From G965222505 sp965222505 (lineage in GTDB: Bacteria; Bacteroidota; Rhodothermia; Rhodothermales; DATKEJ01), in NCBI GenBank assembly GCA_965222505.1, contig OZ244956.1, forward strand, positions 5,022,001 through 5,086,000: DNA of 64,000 nucleotides, in the 5' to 3' direction. How positions within the stretch are numbered: position 1 is the first letter of the stretch; each line of letters starts with the position of its first letter. The translations under genes were made by a program, and so were the position numbers. Below are positions 42,996-52,433 of this stretch, piece by piece. A model generated the notes under the pieces. The model saw only the letters and a list, made by a program, of their open reading frames with translations, made no database searches and was not told the origin of the DNA.

Positions 42996-45900
42996 TTACC
43001 GCTGTACCATCACTTTTCGGGTTTGCACGAAGGCCCCGGCTTGCATCCGGGCAAAGTAGACCCCGGACCCAACAGACCGGCCCTGGGCATCACGCCCGTC
43101 CCAACGGACCTGCCCGCGGCCAGCCGATACATCGGTATCCAGCAACTCGGCCACGACTTGGCCCATCACGTTGAACAGGGTCATCCGAACAGGTGAGGGT
43201 TCCGGTACGGCATAGGGGAAGACCGTCTCGTATACAAAGGGATTTGGATACGGGGCATCCAGCGCAAAGACATCCGGGCGTGCTTGTTGATTCAGCGTTG
43301 CGGTCTCGCCAGCCAGTTTGGCCGGGAAGGTGGTTCCGGTACACTGGGGCCGGAAATGTAAGGTGATCTGCGCAAGTGCACACCCTCCACTTCCGTCATC
43401 GACTTCACTTGTGTTGACCACAGCGAGTTCGTCGAATACGGCACCGGGGGGCGTGGCAGAGCAAGACGTTGGGATACCTGCCTGTTGATTGCTCCCGACG
43501 CGGACAAACAGTTCGCTTTCGCCCAGGGCCTGCCCAAAGAAGTCCTGGCCGGTAGGGGCTGAAGCCAGGGAGAAGGTGTCCCCCGGATCAACAGAAGCCT
43601 GGAAGTACCGGTACGACCAACTCGGGTCAGACAAGGCGATGATCTCTTCTGGATTGGCGCACTCCGGTCCTCCGCCACCCTCAGTATTGATGATCCAGTT
43701 AAACGCCTCACTGTCCGAACCCCCATTGCCGTCGTCTACGGATACAGATACTGCGTAGGAACCGGCTGTTGTGGGCGAACCGGTAATTTGACCAGAGGCC
43801 GAGTTGATACTCAGGCCAGGAGGTAAGTTGTTCGCCCCATAGGTGAGGGCATCGCCCTCTGGATCGGAGGCCGAGAGCGTCAGGTCTATGGTATCCCCGA
43901 CGGTATGGAGTTGGTTGCCGGGGTTGGTCAGGGCTGGTGGTTGATTGCCACTACCGCAATCCGACTTGTATTTGAGGGTCAACGCTCGTAAGGCACAGGT
44001 ACCGTTGTTGTCGTGGGGGGTAGCACTGACCACTTTGAGGTCGCCAAATACGGCCCCCGGTACCAGGATATCGCAGAACAAGGGGAGGCTGGGGTTCAGG
44101 TCACCATCTATCAACACGAACAGGGCCGATTCGCCCACTTGTTGCCCGAAGAAGTCCTGGCCGGTGCGTGCGGCATTGAAGCTGAATTCGCTTCCTGGCG
44201 CAACGTCATTCCTAAAATACGTGTACGACCAGCTCAAATCTGACAACAAAATGATTTCGTCTGAGGGGCCACAAGTAGGTGGTGGATCATCCGGGTTGAT
44301 GGTCCATGTGAACGTTTCCGAGTCCGTTCCCCCGTTGCCGTCATCTGCTGAAGCGGTCACATTGTAGCTCCCAGCCGTTGACGGCGTTCCGGTAATTTGG
44401 CCGGAAGAGGTATTCAGGTTGAGGCCAGGTGGCAAGCCAGAGGCTCCATAGGTGATGGAATCGCCGTCGGGGTCGTTGGCTGAAAGGGTGAGGGAGGCGG
44501 TATCTCCAACGGTATGGGTTTGGTTGCCGGGGTTCGTGAGGGTAGGGGGCTGATTCGGCGGGGCATCGGTGTTTACGTAGATGCTGTAGCCGGTGCATCC
44601 GGCAGCGAAGAAGTCCAGGTCGCCATCCCGGTCGATGTCCAAGAAGCCAAAGTCGAAGGTGTTCTGGTTCCACGGGTTTGAGGCTGAGCCCCAGGGGTCG
44701 GTCAGCTGTCCGGTGCCGTCGTTCTGGAAGAGGGCAAACTTGCGCGGGCTATTACCCGTGTCACAGGGGGGATTGCTCGAATCCACGTCGGCGAGGCCTA
44801 CGTCGAGGTCACCGTCCTGGTCCAGGTCGGCCACCTGAAGGTTGCCACCGAACCCTGCGGTTCGGGCCGAGGTCAGGGGGCGTTCGATGAAGCTCAGGCT
44901 GGTGTTGGGTACAACGGCGTTGCCCAGGGCCACCAGGTCTTGTCCGTCATCGACCACGTACAGGTCGTGTTTGGTATCGGCATTAAAGTCGGCGACGGCA
45001 AACATGTACGGCGCATTGCCGATCAGGCGTTGCCAGGTGTTAAAGGTACCGGTGCCGTCGTTGAAGAACAGGTAGACCCCCGGCAGGCCGAAGGGCTGAA
45101 TGCTCCGGTCATCATGCCGGACCAGGTCAATATCCCCATCACCATCCATGTCCACCCAGGCTGCCGACGTACTGAAGCCGACGCTGCGCAGCGCCCCAAG
45201 GCGGGCATCGCTTTCATCGGTAAATGTGCCGGTGCCGTCGTTGATGAGTAACACATCCTGTGCGGTCCCATCCGGGGCATAGTTGGAGAAGTAAAGGTCA
45301 GGGAAGCCGTCGGCGTTGATGTCTCCCGAAGAGACCCCGCAAAACTGGGCCGGGCTCACGTTCATGTCCGGCAGTCGGGCGCTTTCGTCAGCAAGGCCGA
45401 GCCATTGTCCCTGTCCGTCTTCACCCCGGTTCAGGTAGAGGGCCGGGGGATCTTCGAAGGTGGTGGCAATCACGACGTCGTTCCACCCGTCGTTGTTCAG
45501 GTCACGGATCATGACGTCACGGGCATCGGTCATGTGTGTGCTGAAGGCCGGGGCATACAGGTCGGTCTGGTCTTGCAGGATGCCGTTGTTGTTGATGAGG
45601 ATGGCATCTTTGATGGTGCCGGTGTTCATAAACCGGGGCTTGCGCACCACGACGATATCCTCCCACCCGTCGTTGTTCAGGTCGCCCACGGCCAGGTCTT
45701 TTTCCTCGTTGTCATTGGCAGGTAAAGAGGAGAGGGTGAGGCGGGAGGCCGTTTCATCGGCAAAATCAAGCCAGCTTCCTGGGGCTGCAATGATGGTCCA
45801 GGTGAAGGCTTCAGTATCGACACCACCGTTGCCGTCGTCAGCGGTGATGGTAACATTGGCGGTGGTGGCCGTTGTGGGAATGCCGGAAATCAAGCCGGAG

Positions 45901-48806
45901 TTGGGATTGATAGAGAGGCCATCGGGGAGGCCGCTGGCGCCGTAGGTGAGGTTGTCTCCATCGGCATCGGTGGCGCTCAGGGTGAGGGCTACGGCATCGC
46001 CGTCCTGGTTGGTCTGGTTGCCGGGGTTGGTAAGTTCGGGTGGGGTGTTGGTGAAGGCATCGATGGTGCCTGCTTCAATGGCGAGGAAGCCGATGGGTTC
46101 AGTGGTGTGGTTGGTCTCGGTGTCATTCGATTGTTCCTCATCAATCTTCACCTCTACATCATTACCCGTCAGGTTGCGAAAGCGCAGGCCGGCGGTGTCA
46201 CCGCCATCAATACGTTGCATGGCTGCCAGAAAAACCGGAGTACTCGCAAAACCGGGGCTGAGCGAAATGTTTCGCCAATCGTGCGTATAGGTGTCCGACG
46301 TCACGTTAGCCAGTACGTCAAGAGTTCCGGCTGTGCTGGTTCCTGAAGAGACCGCAATCCAGTGTACCGTCTCTGTGCCGTGCGATTTGTTGCTTTCGCG
46401 GGCATGGATTTCGATATCGAAATCATTTTGAGATGGATTGGCGTGGCGGGTCACTACGGCTTCCGGGTCATTGGTGGTGGTCACCTGGGAAAAGACGACC
46501 ATTGGGCCACTAAAGGGGGTGGGGAAGGTAACTGTGCTGCGGGTACTACCGGCCTCGGCTGAACCTGCCTGAATACGGAAGCCGCTCACAAAATCGTGGG
46601 TACCCGTATCGACTACAAAATAGCCGACGGCCTCGGTTCCATGGCTGCCATCCTGGTATTCCCATTCATCCAGTTGGTATTGGAAGCTGCTGCCCGTTAC
46701 GTTTCGTACCCGAACCGTAACCGGGTCTCCATCATTGGCCGATGGCGGTTGCATCACCACAATCGGGTTGGCGTAGGTCCGTTGCAGGTTTACGGTGTGC
46801 CAGGTATTGGCATCGGGCTGGGCGTTGATGACGGTACCGGCTTCGCCGATGGCGCCGGCAGTCGGGGTATCATTCACAACCCAGTTGAATTGGGCAATGT
46901 CTACGCCGCCGTTGCCATCGTCCACGGTAATCGTGACCGGGTAAAGCCCGGTGGCCGATGGGGTGCCTGTAATGCGGCCCGTGCCGGGGTTGAGGTTCAG
47001 GCCGGGAGGAAGGCCGGTATCGGAGAAGGTCAGGTTATCCCCATCGGCATCCAGGGCAGACAAGAGGAGGTCTACGGACGTTCCCAGGAGTGTGGCCTGG
47101 GTACCGGGATTGGTCAGGACCGGTGCTGTGTTTGTGCCCACAGGGTTCACGCGGATCGTATGGGCCACAGAGGGTACACCTTGCGCGTCCAGGGCGAACA
47201 GCATGTAATACCCCGGTGTGAGGATGTTGGCGTTGGCGTGTGCCGTCAGTTCATAGGAATCGGTACCGTTCGGGACGAAGGGTACATCCAGGAACCGCAA
47301 GTCGGTATTGACGGCATGCGTCGTTGCCGAGAGTTTGATGAGGCTGAATTGCGAAACCCCGCCGGTGGCCTGCACCGTGAACGTCTGGCTGTGGTTGATG
47401 GCACTCGGGGCCTGGTTGATGGCCGGGCGGGAAGCAGGGGAGCCGTCCGGGTTGAACAGGTAGGCTGGGGAATAGACCTGGCCATCCTGGTGGTTGGCCG
47501 TACAGTTTCCGCAGAGGCCACCGCCGGCCGCAAGGACCGTTGCATCGGGCAAAAGGAGGCCGATGGAGTGGTAGTTTCGGGGGACCGACATGGAGGCCAC
47601 CGTGCGCCACTGGCCGGTCGTGGGGTTCCAGATTTCGGTGGGGAGGATGGTGCCCTGGTCGCTGAATTTAACGCCGGATGTGTTGCCGCCCAGGACCATG
47701 ACTTCGCCATTGGGGAGCATCACGGCGCTGTTGAAGCGGCGGGCGTGTTCCATCGGGGCGATTTCCGTGACAACCGGCGTAGGGCCGTTGATGTCGATGG
47801 TAATCGCTCGGTTGGTACTTACGGTATTGCTGTGTTGGGAGGAGCCGCCGGCAATCAGAATTTTACCGGGGGCATACATCACCACGGCGGCGTGTTTGGG
47901 GTACCAGTTGTCGCTCAGGCGCGTGCCGAGGTTGGTCAGGGTACCATTGCCGTTGGGGTCGATGTTGTGCATATCGTCCGTTGGCCCGGCGTGGAAGAGG
48001 GTCCCGTCGTTGTTGATAAACAGATAGGGCCACCAGTGGGATTCAAAGCCATTGGCCCCGGCAATGGAACTCCAGTCGATTCCGTTCAGCTTTTGCCATC
48101 CTTGGTTGGGGGTCCAGCGTTCGGCGGTGTTGGGGCCGCCGTTGCCGCTGGCGGTAAAGACGCGGCCATCCGGCATGGCAATGGTCGTCGGGTACCAGCG
48201 CGGATCGACCATGGGGTCAATGACGCTCCAACTGTTTGCATTGGCATCAAACACGCTGGTGGTGTTAACCGTGTTGCGCCCTCCGTTGATGAACACGCGG
48301 CCATCGTCAAGCATGACGAGGTGCCCGCAGAACATGTCGTGGCTATTGTGGGGGCGGTCCACGAACTGATTGGTGGCCGGGTCCCAGGTGGCGGCATAGG
48401 TAAACTCGGGGCCGACCGGGAAAGCATCCTCTTTATTGGAGGAAAAGGACAAGATGCGTCCGTCTGGTAGGTTGGCCGCAGACACCGGGATGTGGGGCCA
48501 GTTGATGACGGGTCCCCAAACGCCCAGGCTGTTGAGCAGTTCGACCGGTACGTACCGGGCCTCCTCTTCATCGACCAGAAACGGTAGATACCTGCTGGCT
48601 TTTTCTGCCCAATAGGCATCACTCTGCCCATGGTCAGATTCACCGTGGTGGTGCACCGAGCCGATCTTTTCATGTTGATCGACATCCCTTTCCTGCGCGT
48701 AAAGGGGCAGGGCGTTGAGGAATAACATGCCGAGTAGGCATACAAAAAGGAGGTTCGCCAAGGAGTAAGGTTTCCCCAGGGCTGAGTGGGATGCGGATAA
48801 GGCCAT
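42996..48806 (-). CDS. giant secreted multidomain protein: galactose-oxidase-like copper-radical domain and T9SS tail
   Basis: ATG 48806 gives a signal peptide (MALSASHSALGKPYSLANLL to LPLYAQ) and 1,936 residues; ATG 48926 adds 40. Residues about 80-555 are a kelch propeller plus DUF1929 domain like galactose and glyoxal oxidases. The copper-radical residues match: C160 (MFCGH), Y205 (RWYPT), Y412-H413 (NYHS) and H497 (THAVNTD). Then come putative-Ig repeats (about 560-645, 920-1005, 1420-1505, 1625-1710), two H-type-lectin-like segments (about 655-915), FG-GAP/VCBS-like repeats (about 1010-1410), two copies of a four-Cys domain, and a C-terminal T9SS sorting domain (YPNPF to KVMVQR). Confidence 0.92.
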   Translation of the reverse strand: MALSASHSALGKPYSLANLLFVCLLGMLFLNALPLYAQERDVDQHEKIGSVHHHGESDHGQSDAYWAEKASRYLPFLVDEEEARYVPVELLNSLGVWGPVINWPHIPVSAANLPDGRILSFSSNKEDAFPVGPEFTYAATWDPATNQFVDRPHNSHDMFCGHLVMLDDGRVFINGGRNTVNTTSVFDANANSWSVIDPMVDPRWYPTTIAMPDGRVFTASGNGGPNTAERWTPNQGWQKLNGIDWSSIAGANGFESHWWPYLFINNDGTLFHAGPTDDMHNIDPNGNGTLTNLGTRLSDNWYPKHAAVVMYAPGKILIAGGSSQHSNTVSTNRAITIDINGPTPVVTEIAPMEHARRFNSAVMLPNGEVMVLGGNTSGVKFSDQGTILPTEIWNPTTGQWRTVASMSVPRNYHSIGLLLPDATVLAAGGGLCGNCTANHQDGQVYSPAYLFNPDGSPASRPAINQAPSAINHSQTFTVQATGGVSQFSLIKLSATTHAVNTDLRFLDVPFVPNGTDSYELTAHANANILTPGYYMLFALDAQGVPSVAHTIRVNPVGTNTAPVLTNPGTQATLLGTSVDLLLSALDADGDNLTFSDTGLPPGLNLNPGTGRITGTPSATGLYPVTITVDDGNGGVDIAQFNWVVNDTPTAGAIGEAGTVINAQPDANTWHTVNLQRTYANPIVVMQPPSANDGDPVTVRVRNVTGSSFQYQLDEWEYQDGSHGTEAVGYFVVDTGTHDFVSGFRIQAGSAEAGSTRSTVTFPTPFSGPMVVFSQVTTTNDPEAVVTRHANPSQNDFDIEIHARESNKSHGTETVHWIAVSSGTSTAGTLDVLANVTSDTYTHDWRNISLSPGFASTPVFLAAMQRIDGGDTAGLRFRNLTGNDVEVKIDEEQSNDTETNHTTEPIGFLAIEAGTIDAFTNTPPELTNPGNQTNQDGDAVALTLSATDADGDNLTYGASGLPDGLSINPNSGLISGIPTTATTANVTITADDGNGGVDTEAFTWTIIAAPGSWLDFADETASRLTLSSLPANDNEEKDLAVGDLNNDGWEDIVVVRKPRFMNTGTIKDAILINNNGILQDQTDLYAPAFSTHMTDARDVMIRDLNNDGWNDVVIATTFEDPPALYLNRGEDGQGQWLGLADESARLPDMNVSPAQFCGVSSGDINADGFPDLYFSNYAPDGTAQDVLLINDGTGTFTDESDARLGALRSVGFSTSAAWVDMDGDGDIDLVRHDDRSIQPFGLPGVYLFFNDGTGTFNTWQRLIGNAPYMFAVADFNADTKHDLYVVDDGQDLVALGNAVVPNTSLSFIERPLTSARTAGFGGNLQVADLDQDGDLDVGLADVDSSNPPCDTGNSPRKFALFQNDGTGQLTDPWGSASNPWNQNTFDFGFLDIDRDGDLDFFAAGCTGYSIYVNTDAPPNQPPTLTNPGNQTHTVGDTASLTLSANDPDGDSITYGASGLPPGLNLNTSSGQITGTPSTAGSYNVTASADDGNGGTDSETFTWTINPDDPPPTCGPSDEIILLSDLSWSYTYFRNDVAPGSEFSFNAARTGQDFFGQQVGESALFVLIDGDLNPSLPLFCDILVPGAVFGDLKVVSATPHDNNGTCALRALTLKYKSDCGSGNQPPALTNPGNQLHTVGDTIDLTLSASDPEGDALTYGANNLPPGLSINSASGQITGSPTTAGSYAVSVSVDDGNGGSDSEAFNWIINTEGGGGPECANPEEIIALSDPSWSYRYFQASVDPGDTFSLASAPTGQDFFGQALGESELFVRVGSNQQAGIPTSCSATPPGAVFDELAVVNTSEVDDGSGGCALAQITLHFRPQCTGTTFPAKLAGETATLNQQARPDVFALDAPYPNPFVYETVFPYAVPEPSPVRMTLFNVMGQVVAELLDTDVSAGRGQVRWDGRDAQGRSVGSGVYFARMQAGAFVQTRKVMVQR

Positions 48807-48922
48807 GTAAATCGAGGATGAAAGGATGAGGTGGATAAGTCCTTTCGCAGGTGTCGTTACAAGGTAAGAGAATTGCTGATAAGACAGTGATGGTAAACCC
48901 TGGGACATGGCTACGTTCGGGA

Positions 48923-50221
48923 TCACGTGCCTGTTTTGGCGTTCAGAAGGTCGTGATTTTCCAGAAGGGTTGCGGCTTCTCGGATTACGGTGAACGGCAA
49001 TCCAGATCGGTCGGCAATATCCAGGAGGGTATGGTGTCCATCTGTGAGGTTCAGGACCCAGAGCATGGCGAGTTGTTGTTGTGCGGCATCGGGGTGGCCA
49101 CCGGTGGCCCGGTAGAGGCCGCGTTTGCCCAACTGGGGTTCACCTTTGGGGTTGAGGTTCTGGTAGGTGTCGTTGTGTTCCAGCACATTGATGATTTGCC
49201 AAAGTGCGGAAAGAGAATCAGCGAGGTGTGCAGGGCTAACGAAATCCAAATTATCGCCGGAGGTATGGTATTCAGGGAAACACCCATATGGCGTTCGGCT
49301 CAGGCACCCGACGGGCAGGTTAAATCCGGGAGAGTTGTACTGCCGCTCATCGTAGCCATAGGGGGAGAAAGGACGAATTTCGGTTGGGGCGTCAAGGTGC
49401 TGTAAGATATGGGTGGCGGCCCGATCAATTTCGGCATTGCCCTGGCGGGTTTGTTTGTAGGTGAAGGGACCGCCGTCGCCCAGGTTGGCGAGTACCAGGC
49501 CGTGCTTGACCTTGTGGGTCTGGGCCTCGTTTTGGGCCAACCACGCAATTGCGCCAATGGTACCGGGGGCAAAGATGAACCGGTAGCTGAACCAGGGTTT
49601 GTTTTGGCGTAAGGTTTGTGCCAACGCAGTAGCCACTGCGATGCCGGAGAGGTTGTCATTGCAAAGCGACGGATGGCAGATGTGGCAAGAGAGCAGGACT
49701 TCATCTGGAGTCTTACCGGGGATGAGGCATTCGCCATAGTGCAAATGGCCGGGTGCCAGGGTGGCATCGATACAGACCTCATAGGTGCCCGCTTCCAGCG
49801 TTTCCAGTTGCCTGTGGCGCAGGCAGAAGCCCCAGGTTTCTTTATAGTACGATGTCCGGTAAGGGATCAGGTCCGGCTGGTCGGGAAGGGTATGGAGGTA
49901 TGGGCGGAGTTCCTCCAGGGTCATGTGCTGGTGGACGGGGATGCTATAATTCAGGACGTGCAGGTTGTGGGCCTTAAAGTCGATCACCCGTTTGCCTCGG
50001 CTGTTTTTGACATAGGCATCCCGGATATTCCATTCTTTTGGGATGGTCCAATCAAAGACGGGGGTACCCGTCGGGATGGCCTGAACCTCCAGGGGGACGT
50101 ACGCCTGGAGCATACGCAGGGTTTGGCGTGTACCTTCGCCTGTGATGCTCCGGCAGAGGGGGTAGAGGATCTTGATCTGCCGGTACATGTCTTGCCCGGC
50201 GGCCTGAAGGTCTAGGGTCAT
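48923..50221 (-). CDS. DUF4910 peptidase-like protein of a glycan cluster
   Basis: This 432-residue protein belongs to the DUF4910 family, with an M28-like aminopeptidase fold: SCHICHPSLCNDNLSG carries the probable metal ligands, followed by FAPGTIGAIAWL, and a winged-helix C-terminus. The family is common in polysaccharide-synthesis loci, where its true reaction is unclear. Its ATG overlaps the TGA of the sulfatase gene (TCAT at 50218-50221), so the two are translationally coupled. Confidence 0.9.
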   Translation of the reverse strand: MTLDLQAAGQDMYRQIKILYPLCRSITGEGTRQTLRMLQAYVPLEVQAIPTGTPVFDWTIPKEWNIRDAYVKNSRGKRVIDFKAHNLHVLNYSIPVHQHMTLEELRPYLHTLPDQPDLIPYRTSYYKETWGFCLRHRQLETLEAGTYEVCIDATLAPGHLHYGECLIPGKTPDEVLLSCHICHPSLCNDNLSGIAVATALAQTLRQNKPWFSYRFIFAPGTIGAIAWLAQNEAQTHKVKHGLVLANLGDGGPFTYKQTRQGNAEIDRAATHILQHLDAPTEIRPFSPYGYDERQYNSPGFNLPVGCLSRTPYGCFPEYHTSGDNLDFVSPAHLADSLSALWQIINVLEHNDTYQNLNPKGEPQLGKRGLYRATGGHPDAAQQQLAMLWVLNLTDGHHTLLDIADRSGLPFTVIREAATLLENHDLLNAKTGT

Positions 50222-51906
50222 GGGGTATGGGTGACGGTCTCGCTGTCGGCGTATCCGATCCGGTGGGCTACAGTAACCAGTTTGTGGTTTTCTGGCAGGG
50301 TCAAGGGATGGCTATAAATCTGCCAAACGGTATCCAGGGTATCCTGTCCAACCGGCACCATTTGATAGGCAATGTTGGCCCCTTCGGTTGCACTGGAGAG
50401 GGCAATCATCGATCCGGTTGTTTCGGCGGCGGGCGGGGCCGTTACGGGTTTGGAGCCGTTTGGCCAGAGTGAGGCCAGAAATTCGGGTTCGGGGATGAGG
50501 CCCTTGTCGTCGATGGCCGTCATCCACCGGTCACATTCGGCACGGAGTTCAGCCAGTTTTTCGGCATAGGCCGGGTCGGTGGCGAGGTTGTTGAGTTCGT
50601 AGGGATCGGCCTGCGTGTCGAATAGTTCTTCCTCGTCTTTTTGGGGCCTGAACCATTGGGCTTGTTCGGGGGTAAGTTCACCGGCATCCCGAAGGCGAAG
50701 GAGTTCCTGCATGATCGGCATTTGCTCCCGGTAGGCGACGGGCAGGTAGTAGCTTTTTTCGGTTTGGAAGTTACGCAGGTACTTGAATCGGTCATCCCGT
50801 ACCGCGCGGATCATGTCATAGGCTTCATCGAAGCGGTCGGCTGCGCCATGGACATACTGCCGGGGGGCGGAGGTTGTATATTCGCCGAGGAAGGAACGGC
50901 CATCGACGTAAGACGGGGGTTCAAGTCCGGCCAGGGACATGATGGTTGGTTTGAAGTCGATAAAGCTCACCAGTTGGTCATCCACTGTATTCGCACCGTG
51001 CCCGTCAGGGAATCGGATGATGAGGGGGAGGCGCATGCCCGAATCGTAGAGGAGCCGTTTTTGCCGGGGCAGGGGGCCGCCGTGATCCGTGTACCAGAAC
51101 ACGATGGTGCTGTCCATCAGCCCGTCTTCTTCGAGTTGGGCAAGAATTTCTCCAACCTGAGCATCCATTATTTTGATGTTGGAATACATCCGGCGTACGT
51201 CCCGGCGGCCCACCTCATTGTCGGGGAGGTAGGGGGGGACGGGTACGTCGAGGTCGGCATCGACCCACAGGGAATCTTCGGTCCGCGCCCAGATCTGGGA
51301 TTCGTGGGTTACGCCGAAGTTGAAGATGGAGAAGAAGGGTTGGCCGGGTTTTCGGTTGCGCCAGTGGGCGGTGTTGCTGCTTTCGTCCCAGGCCGTCAGC
51401 GGGCGACGGAATTGGTAGTCTTCCTTGGCGTTGTTGGTGGTGTAATACCCGGCTTCCCGAAGGTATTGGCTGTGCATCTTAACTTCTGCAGGGGGGACGG
51501 CTTCATACGGAGGGATGCCCGGCGGCCAGTATTGCGCCATGCGGTTTACGATTTCATCCGGAACGGTGTGGGCAAACCATGGGCCGGTTCGCATGTGCTG
51601 GGCCCCAATGTGGTTCTGGTACATGCCGGTGGCAATGGCTGCCCTGCTGGGGGCGCACACCCCTGAGGGCGAAAATACATGGGTATAGCGGACCCCTTCT
51701 TCGGCGAGTCGGCTCAGGTTGGGGGTCGTGATCGTCGAGTCTCCAAACATGGGCAGCACCGGGCTCAGGTCTTCGGCTACCAGCCATAAGATGTTGGGTT
51801 GAGAACTGAGTTGGGGGCCGGGAGGAGGAGATTCTGTGGTTGGATCAGGGGCTTGGCAAGCAAATAGGAACAGGAGGCTGAGGAGGAGGGAAGAGCGAAG
51901 GGGCAT
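50218..51906 (-). CDS. sulfatase lipoprotein (heparan N-sulfatase-like)
   Basis: ATG 51906 gives 562 residues with a lipoprotein signal (FLFAC); the longer frame upstream to 51975 would translate the heptamer repeat and is rejected. C84 in GVCAPSRAA is the Cys that becomes formylglycine (CxPSR). D46, the central metal site WYTDHGG and the SGSH-like order of motifs point to an arylsulfatase or N-sulfatase. It may act on sulfated polysaccharides at the cell surface. No sulfatase-maturing enzyme is in the window. Confidence 0.92.
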   Translation of the reverse strand: MPLRSSLLLSLLFLFACQAPDPTTESPPPGPQLSSQPNILWLVAEDLSPVLPMFGDSTITTPNLSRLAEEGVRYTHVFSPSGVCAPSRAAIATGMYQNHIGAQHMRTGPWFAHTVPDEIVNRMAQYWPPGIPPYEAVPPAEVKMHSQYLREAGYYTTNNAKEDYQFRRPLTAWDESSNTAHWRNRKPGQPFFSIFNFGVTHESQIWARTEDSLWVDADLDVPVPPYLPDNEVGRRDVRRMYSNIKIMDAQVGEILAQLEEDGLMDSTIVFWYTDHGGPLPRQKRLLYDSGMRLPLIIRFPDGHGANTVDDQLVSFIDFKPTIMSLAGLEPPSYVDGRSFLGEYTTSAPRQYVHGAADRFDEAYDMIRAVRDDRFKYLRNFQTEKSYYLPVAYREQMPIMQELLRLRDAGELTPEQAQWFRPQKDEEELFDTQADPYELNNLATDPAYAEKLAELRAECDRWMTAIDDKGLIPEPEFLASLWPNGSKPVTAPPAAETTGSMIALSSATEGANIAYQMVPVGQDTLDTVWQIYSHPLTLPENHKLVTVAHRIGYADSETVTHTP

Positions 51907-51915
51907 GGCCGGGAA

Positions 51916-52005
51916 GATTGGTGATTGGGCATTGGGTATTGGTGATTTGTGATTTTCGGGTACCCAAATCACCAATCATAACTTACCAATCACCAATCAT
52001 CAATC
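51916..52005. repeat. heptamer inverted repeat (unit GATTGGT), six units per arm
   Basis: The left arm (51916-51957) is six heptamers: GATTGGT, GATTGGG, CATTGGG, TATTGGT, GATTTGT, GATTTTC. The right arm (51964-52005) is six heptamers of the opposite strand: in reverse complement GATTGAT, GATTGGT, GATTGGT, AAGTTAT, GATTGGT, GATTTGG. They are in exact register around a 6-base loop, an imperfect 42-base stem. It fills the space between the sulfatase start and the LuxR stop, and the right arm includes that stop codon. Confidence 0.92.
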
Positions 52006-52315
52006 CAACAGCCCCTGGTTGGCTGCATATGTCAGGGCTTCGAAGGTGTTGCTGACGTTGAGTTTTTCGATGATGCGTTGCCGGTGGGTATTGACGGTGT
52101 GCACGCTGATGTACAACTGGTCGGCGATTTGTTTGCTGATGAGACCCTTGGCGATCAAGCCGAGGATTTCTTTTTCGCGGGCCGTGAGCAGGTCGGCGGG
52201 GGTTGGCTTGGGTGGAGGGAAGAAGTAGATATTAGTCGAGATCGGCAGGCACAAAAACCTGTGAATCCAGTAAGGCTTGATAGCTGAGGAGGATATTTTC
52301 CAGGTTTGGGTCCAT
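52000..52315 (-). CDS. LuxR-type HTH regulator, probably frameshifted or internally deleted
   Basis: The C-terminal 70 residues are a clear LuxR/GerE DNA-binding domain (LLTAREKEILGLIAKGLISKQIADQLY...NTHRQRIIEKLNV). A natural N-terminus, MDPNLENILLSYQALLDSQV... from ATG 52315, lies in another frame and stops at TAA 52234-52232, just before the HTH part begins. A +1 shift there joins the two into about 100 residues. The HTH frame also stays open to ATG 52476, but that stretch is repeat-derived and crosses the divergent receptor. It is either a broken gene, a sequencing error or a frameshifting site. Confidence 0.6.
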
Positions 52316-52390
52316 CGGGCAGGCTTTGAATACTGATTAATCAGGATACCTGAATACGCCGGGATGCATGATCTTGGCGGAGGAAAGTAA

Positions 52391-52417
52391 TACGTGATGC
52401 GTATTGCGTGATTTGTG
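52391..52417. repeat. single-armed heptamer tandem (unit GTGATGC), upstream of a TonB receptor
   Basis: TAC, GTGATGC, GTATTGC, GTGATTT, GTG in 7-base steps. The units match those at 32321-32439 but no second arm is seen nearby. It lies between the damaged LuxR gene and the divergent receptor. Confidence 0.55.
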
Positions 52418-52433
52418 TTCAACCTATAGACGC

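Noticed and set aside
46596..48470. Plus-strand ORF of 624 codons inside the giant secreted protein gene
   Set aside because: It is antisense to a gene with clear domains. Its composition is rich in Gly, Arg, Val and His without any motif, as expected of a mirror of a GC-rich gene.
50641..51666. Plus-strand ORF of 341 codons over the sulfatase
   Set aside because: Antisense to the conserved sulfatase motifs, without a recognisable domain.
51907..51975. Longer N-terminus of the sulfatase
   Set aside because: The extra residues (KSPIPNAQSPI) are a translation of the GATTGGT heptamer repeat; the lipoprotein signal begins at ATG 51906.
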